Assembly: GCA_043228905.1 (NCBI GenBank)
Contig: JBHGNT010000004.1
Span: 4,774,001-4,838,000 of the forward strand
DNA: 64,000 bases
Reading direction: 5' to 3'
Source of the DNA: Azolla caroliniana
Lineage: Eukaryota; Polypodiophyta
Shown here in pieces: positions 61,139 through 64,000 of the stretch. Numbering within the stretch: position 1 is the stretch's first letter; each line of letters opens with the position of its first letter. The notes under the pieces were generated by a model, which had not been told where the DNA came from, ran no database searches, and worked only from the letters and a program-made list of their open reading frames with translations. The position numbers were made by a program, and so were the translations under genes.

Positions 61139-61660
61139 TGTTAGCGTGTGATGGCAGAAAATCGTGAGGGAATCTCTAACAAAAGCGACCTATGTAATAA
61201 CAGCCAGATGTAACGTCGACCCTCTCGCTCCTTGGAGCTATAAAAGGGAGGGAAAGTGTATGTTGTAGGGGGATCGATCATTTTCAGGAGGGGGAGGTGT
61301 TGTCGGTTTGTGAAGTCGAGTATTGCAAGTTTCCTGTTTTGCTCAGTCAGTTAGTGGGTGTGAGGCCTCTACTCGCGAAAGAAGCTCATGTGCTCCCGAC
61401 TAGAGGCTCACCAGTCGGAGTGTTTGCTGAGCTCGAAGCTCTATTTCCTAGCCCAAGGCCAACCTTGTATTCTTTCACAATATTTAATCGATTACTCGAT
61501 ATTGTTGTGTCCAATGTGTTGTGTGTGCATCAGTTTGTTCTGGTCTATCTGGTTGTGTTCACAATTCTCTCTTTGTCTTCTGTGTCCAGGAAGGTGTTAT
61601 CTATTCCCTCATATGTTTTGCACATACCACCTAAGCCTATGAGCCTGTGAGCTCATATTT
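61139..61660 (+). mobile_element. Probable 5' LTR of a retrotransposon
   Basis: A plausible LTR start is TGTTAGCGTGTGATGGCAG at 61139. It contains a TATA box, TATAAAAG (61239-61246), in a GC-rich setting, followed about 600 bp later by gag-like coding sequence in the same orientation. The right boundary is uncertain (near 61600-61660), a tRNA primer-binding site was not identified, and the second LTR is not in the window. Confidence 0.5.
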
Positions 61661-61865
61661 TGGAATCCGGCAATAGGGCCGGATTGGATGTCGTTCTACG
61701 AGCTCGTGTGCTCAATAAAGGACTCCGGAAATCGAGCCGGATAGGTCACCGCAAGCTTAGTAGCCACTCATTCTTAGGCTCCTTGGTCCTAGACCCCGAT
61801 GGTCCCACCCAACCCGACCCGGCCCGCAAGCCGCGGATTTCCGCGACTTCTTTGGTGAATCCGAC

Positions 61866-63350
61866 ATGAAAGGAATGAGGGGAGACGAGCTAGCAGAGGC
61901 CATGGCGGCGGCTGTTGACTGCCTTGTGAATGCCAGGGAGAGCTCAGTTGGCCTTGACAAGGCCATCAAAACTGTCGTCAGCACGATAGGCCAATTCAGC
62001 AAACGGGACGTCATGAGTTACTTGGAGGCCTTCAAGGCCGAAATGTTGATGAGGAACATTCCGGACGACACTCGATTGTCCGGATTTGCCTGAGTTGCCA
62101 CACCAAGCATCCACGTCGAGCTGCTCGAGATTCATGCCGACTGTCGTAATTGATCGGAGTTCGAGGATCGGCTCCTCGAAAGGTACAACTTTCAATGACT
62201 CGCTTCAGTTGTCAAAGAAGGAGTTCATGGAGTGGGTCGAACTCCAAGGAAAGGGCCGGAATACGACAACACCTCTCCACAAATTCGAGAAGCGATTTTC
62301 ACAACTCTTGGTGTTGGATTGGACCATGCTCAATACGGGCAAAGTCCTATTATTCATCAAGTCGGTCGACTCGCGTGATCGTGAGAAGGTAGGTCTCCTC
62401 CTAAAGACGGACGATGGCCTTACGACCGACTAGGCCGTAGTCAAATGGGTATTCATTTGTTTCGATAAACGACGTGAATCGAATGATGAGAGGATGTCAT
62501 CGACATGCCCGACCACCAGAGGGATAATGGGCGAGGTGTCGACTCGATCAGACGAAGATGGTGTGGAACCTCCAGATTGCTCAAGCTCGGAGGGATGCCA
62601 GGGGTCAATAGCTTTAGATGCATGTGGTGCGGCGGTGTCGACCACATTCGAAGGGACTACGCCGATTTCACAGAGGTGTTGAGGAACATCGTCGTTTACC
62701 TATTGAATGGCCGCGCGCATGCTAGCGAAACACGGAAGCCCCTCAAGATGAACATTGGACGAGGCAACATGAAGAGGATAATGGAGGAGGCAATGATGTG
62801 ACGCGTCGAAGCCATCCACTACTCGACATCGGCAGGTATCCGGGTTGGAGGATATAAGAGCGTCGGGATGGGGAGCAACACCGGATTCTGGCCGATGGTG
62901 TTGGAAAGCTTCTCTAGGAAGAAGCTTACGAAGGAAGAGGCGGACCGCACAGAGAGACGGGTCTGAGAGGTCATCGGTGAAGAGAAAACCAACTTCGTAG
63001 AAGCTGCATGCCAGAACTTCGAGGTTCTGGTAGATGACAAGCAGGTCGGAAAGGCCGGAGGGGCGGACCCCTCAGGCAAATACAATACCCGGGATGAGCC
63101 AAAGGGGAGAGGGCGTGGTCCGATCGACCCACAAGGAAAGGGAACGGAAAATTTTTGGAGCTTCCGGTTGAGCTCGAAAATAGAGAAGTCAACATACCTA
63201 CGAAAGGTCATGGAGGAGCGAATCCTCGACAGTCAGGTGGAATTCACACTGCGAGAAGTGTTGGGCATTGCTAAGAAAGAATTCAAAGATATGATCATCG
63301 ACTATGTGAAGAGGAAGCGGCTCTCAACGGAGCTAGAAAAGCGATAAACC
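61866..63350 (+). pseudogene. Decayed retrotransposon gag
   Basis: Gag-like sequence starts MKGMRGDELAEAM and continues with a helical capsid-type region (FSKRDVMSYLEAFKAEML, then in later frames LSKKEFMEWVE, DREKVGLLLKTDDGLTTD). At least three in-frame stops (near 62092, 62145 and 62430) and frame changes (near 62190 and 62500) break it. A zinc-knuckle-like CMWCGGVDHIRRDY (about 62619-62660) has its last Cys replaced by Tyr. A further gag-type portion (ILDSQVEFTLREVLGIAK) ends at a stop near 63344. The superfamily is not assigned. It cannot encode a functional protein. Confidence 0.7.
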
Positions 63351-63500
63351 GGACAAGGTGAAGACAATACACATCGATGAAGTGGTGGGGGAAGAGGAGT
63401 ATGCCAATAGCCACTACATGCGACTGCATTGAGCAAGGGCAACAATAGAGAGTCCGGTCTGGATAGGAGATGTGAAGAAGGAGCCGGTGTCGTGAGGATT
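63351..63500 (+). pseudogene. Start of a retroelement protease region, broken
   Basis: In a new frame, KTIHIDEVVGEEEYANSHYM followed by ARATIESPVWIGDVKKEPV resembles the segment leading into the aspartic protease of plant LTR retroelements. The catalytic Asp motif is not reached: a stop follows EPVS and the similarity ends near 63500. The element is truncated or interrupted here. Confidence 0.5.
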
Positions 63501-63504
63501 TTTG

Positions 63505-64000
63505 GTCATGGTGAGAAAACCCGAGCAGGAGGAATAAAACAAGATGTGCAACATTGCACGTGAACTTAGGAAAATTGTAACATAGGAATAATAGACAAAT
63601 GTAAGGAGGAAAAGTAAGATGTAAAGGTATAAAGGTGATGTGCACTTTGTAGACTAGAGGTAGGCACATGAAGTATGGGTGTAGGGAGTAGTGGGCATTG
63701 AGTATGTCGGTGAGAGGAGAGGGAGTTAAGACCCATCAATCTCACCTCCCTAGATAACGTATCAGCCTATGCAAGGATAAAGAGCAAGGGCGGTTGGAAC
63801 TCCGTTCACATCTTGACAGTTCGGATGAACCACGAGTGTAACAAGGACTCTCTCGGCGGAGAAGGCCGAGAGGATTTTTGAAGAGGGCTATAAAGGTGTG
63901 GGGAGGCGATAGTCCGGACATCCATCCGAAACCCCACACTTGTACCATAGGTAGGAATTTTTGGCTCTCCGAGAATGGAGGTTGTATTGTAACCATCATC
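63505..64000. other. Right-edge sequence after the broken retroelement
   Basis: No coding similarity. A TATAAAGG string (63889-63896) and an 8-bp-stem inverted repeat, CTCTCGGC...GCCGAGAG (63850-63872), are present. It might be part of another LTR or of the same element after a deletion; the window ends before this can be judged. Confidence 0.35.

Noticed and set aside
61297-61650. Plus-strand open frame of 117 codons in the LTR
   Set aside because: Lies wholly in the probable LTR, with no similarity to retroelement proteins.

Overview
This is nuclear DNA from a land plant, most likely a fern. It is AT-rich and rich in microsatellites, its spliced genes have plant splice sites, and the long PLS-type PPR protein has the repeat wording (KACGS-GAI--GK-IH, LVDMYAKCG) that I associate with fern PPR families. 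No species can be named from the sequence.

Seven protein-coding genes can be read. All lie on the minus strand and most can be reconstructed exon by exon with phases that join: a DUF789 protein (4868-8041), an RWP-RK transcription factor (11807-16207), a type-B response regulator (18515-22902), the large U2AF splicing subunit (34345-40286), a GT47 exostosin-type glycosyltransferase (42066-47258), a small unrecognised protein (50633-52046) and a PPR protein (57218-60415). On the plus strand I see a MIR390 gene (hairpin about 2262-2385) with its own TATA box, and a decayed LTR retrotransposon from about 61139 towards the right edge.

Layout. 1-2900: a GC-rich minisatellite, two CACGTG boxes, and MIR390. 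4.9-8.0 kb: DUF789. 8.3-11.8 kb: repeats and nothing recognisable. 11.8-22.9 kb: two adjacent regulators, RWP-RK and type-B ARR. 23.5-34.3 kb: a gene desert with GA/CT microsatellites, a tRNA-derived SINE, local duplications and a possible LINE remnant. 34.3-53.3 kb: U2AF65, GT47 and the small gene. 53.4-57.2 kb: a GC-rich tandem array and then a desert. 57.2-60.5 kb: PPR. 60.7-64 kb: a 74-bp array and the broken retroelement.

No operon-like cooperation is expected. The most notable points are the fusion of an OSB-type PDF (single-stranded-DNA-binding) motif to the PPR array, with an in-frame stop-free intron splitting that motif; the MIR390 hairpin carrying a CT microsatellite in its loop; the unrecognised N-terminal domain of the RWP-RK protein; and the many two-copy short-period tandem duplications spread over the window.
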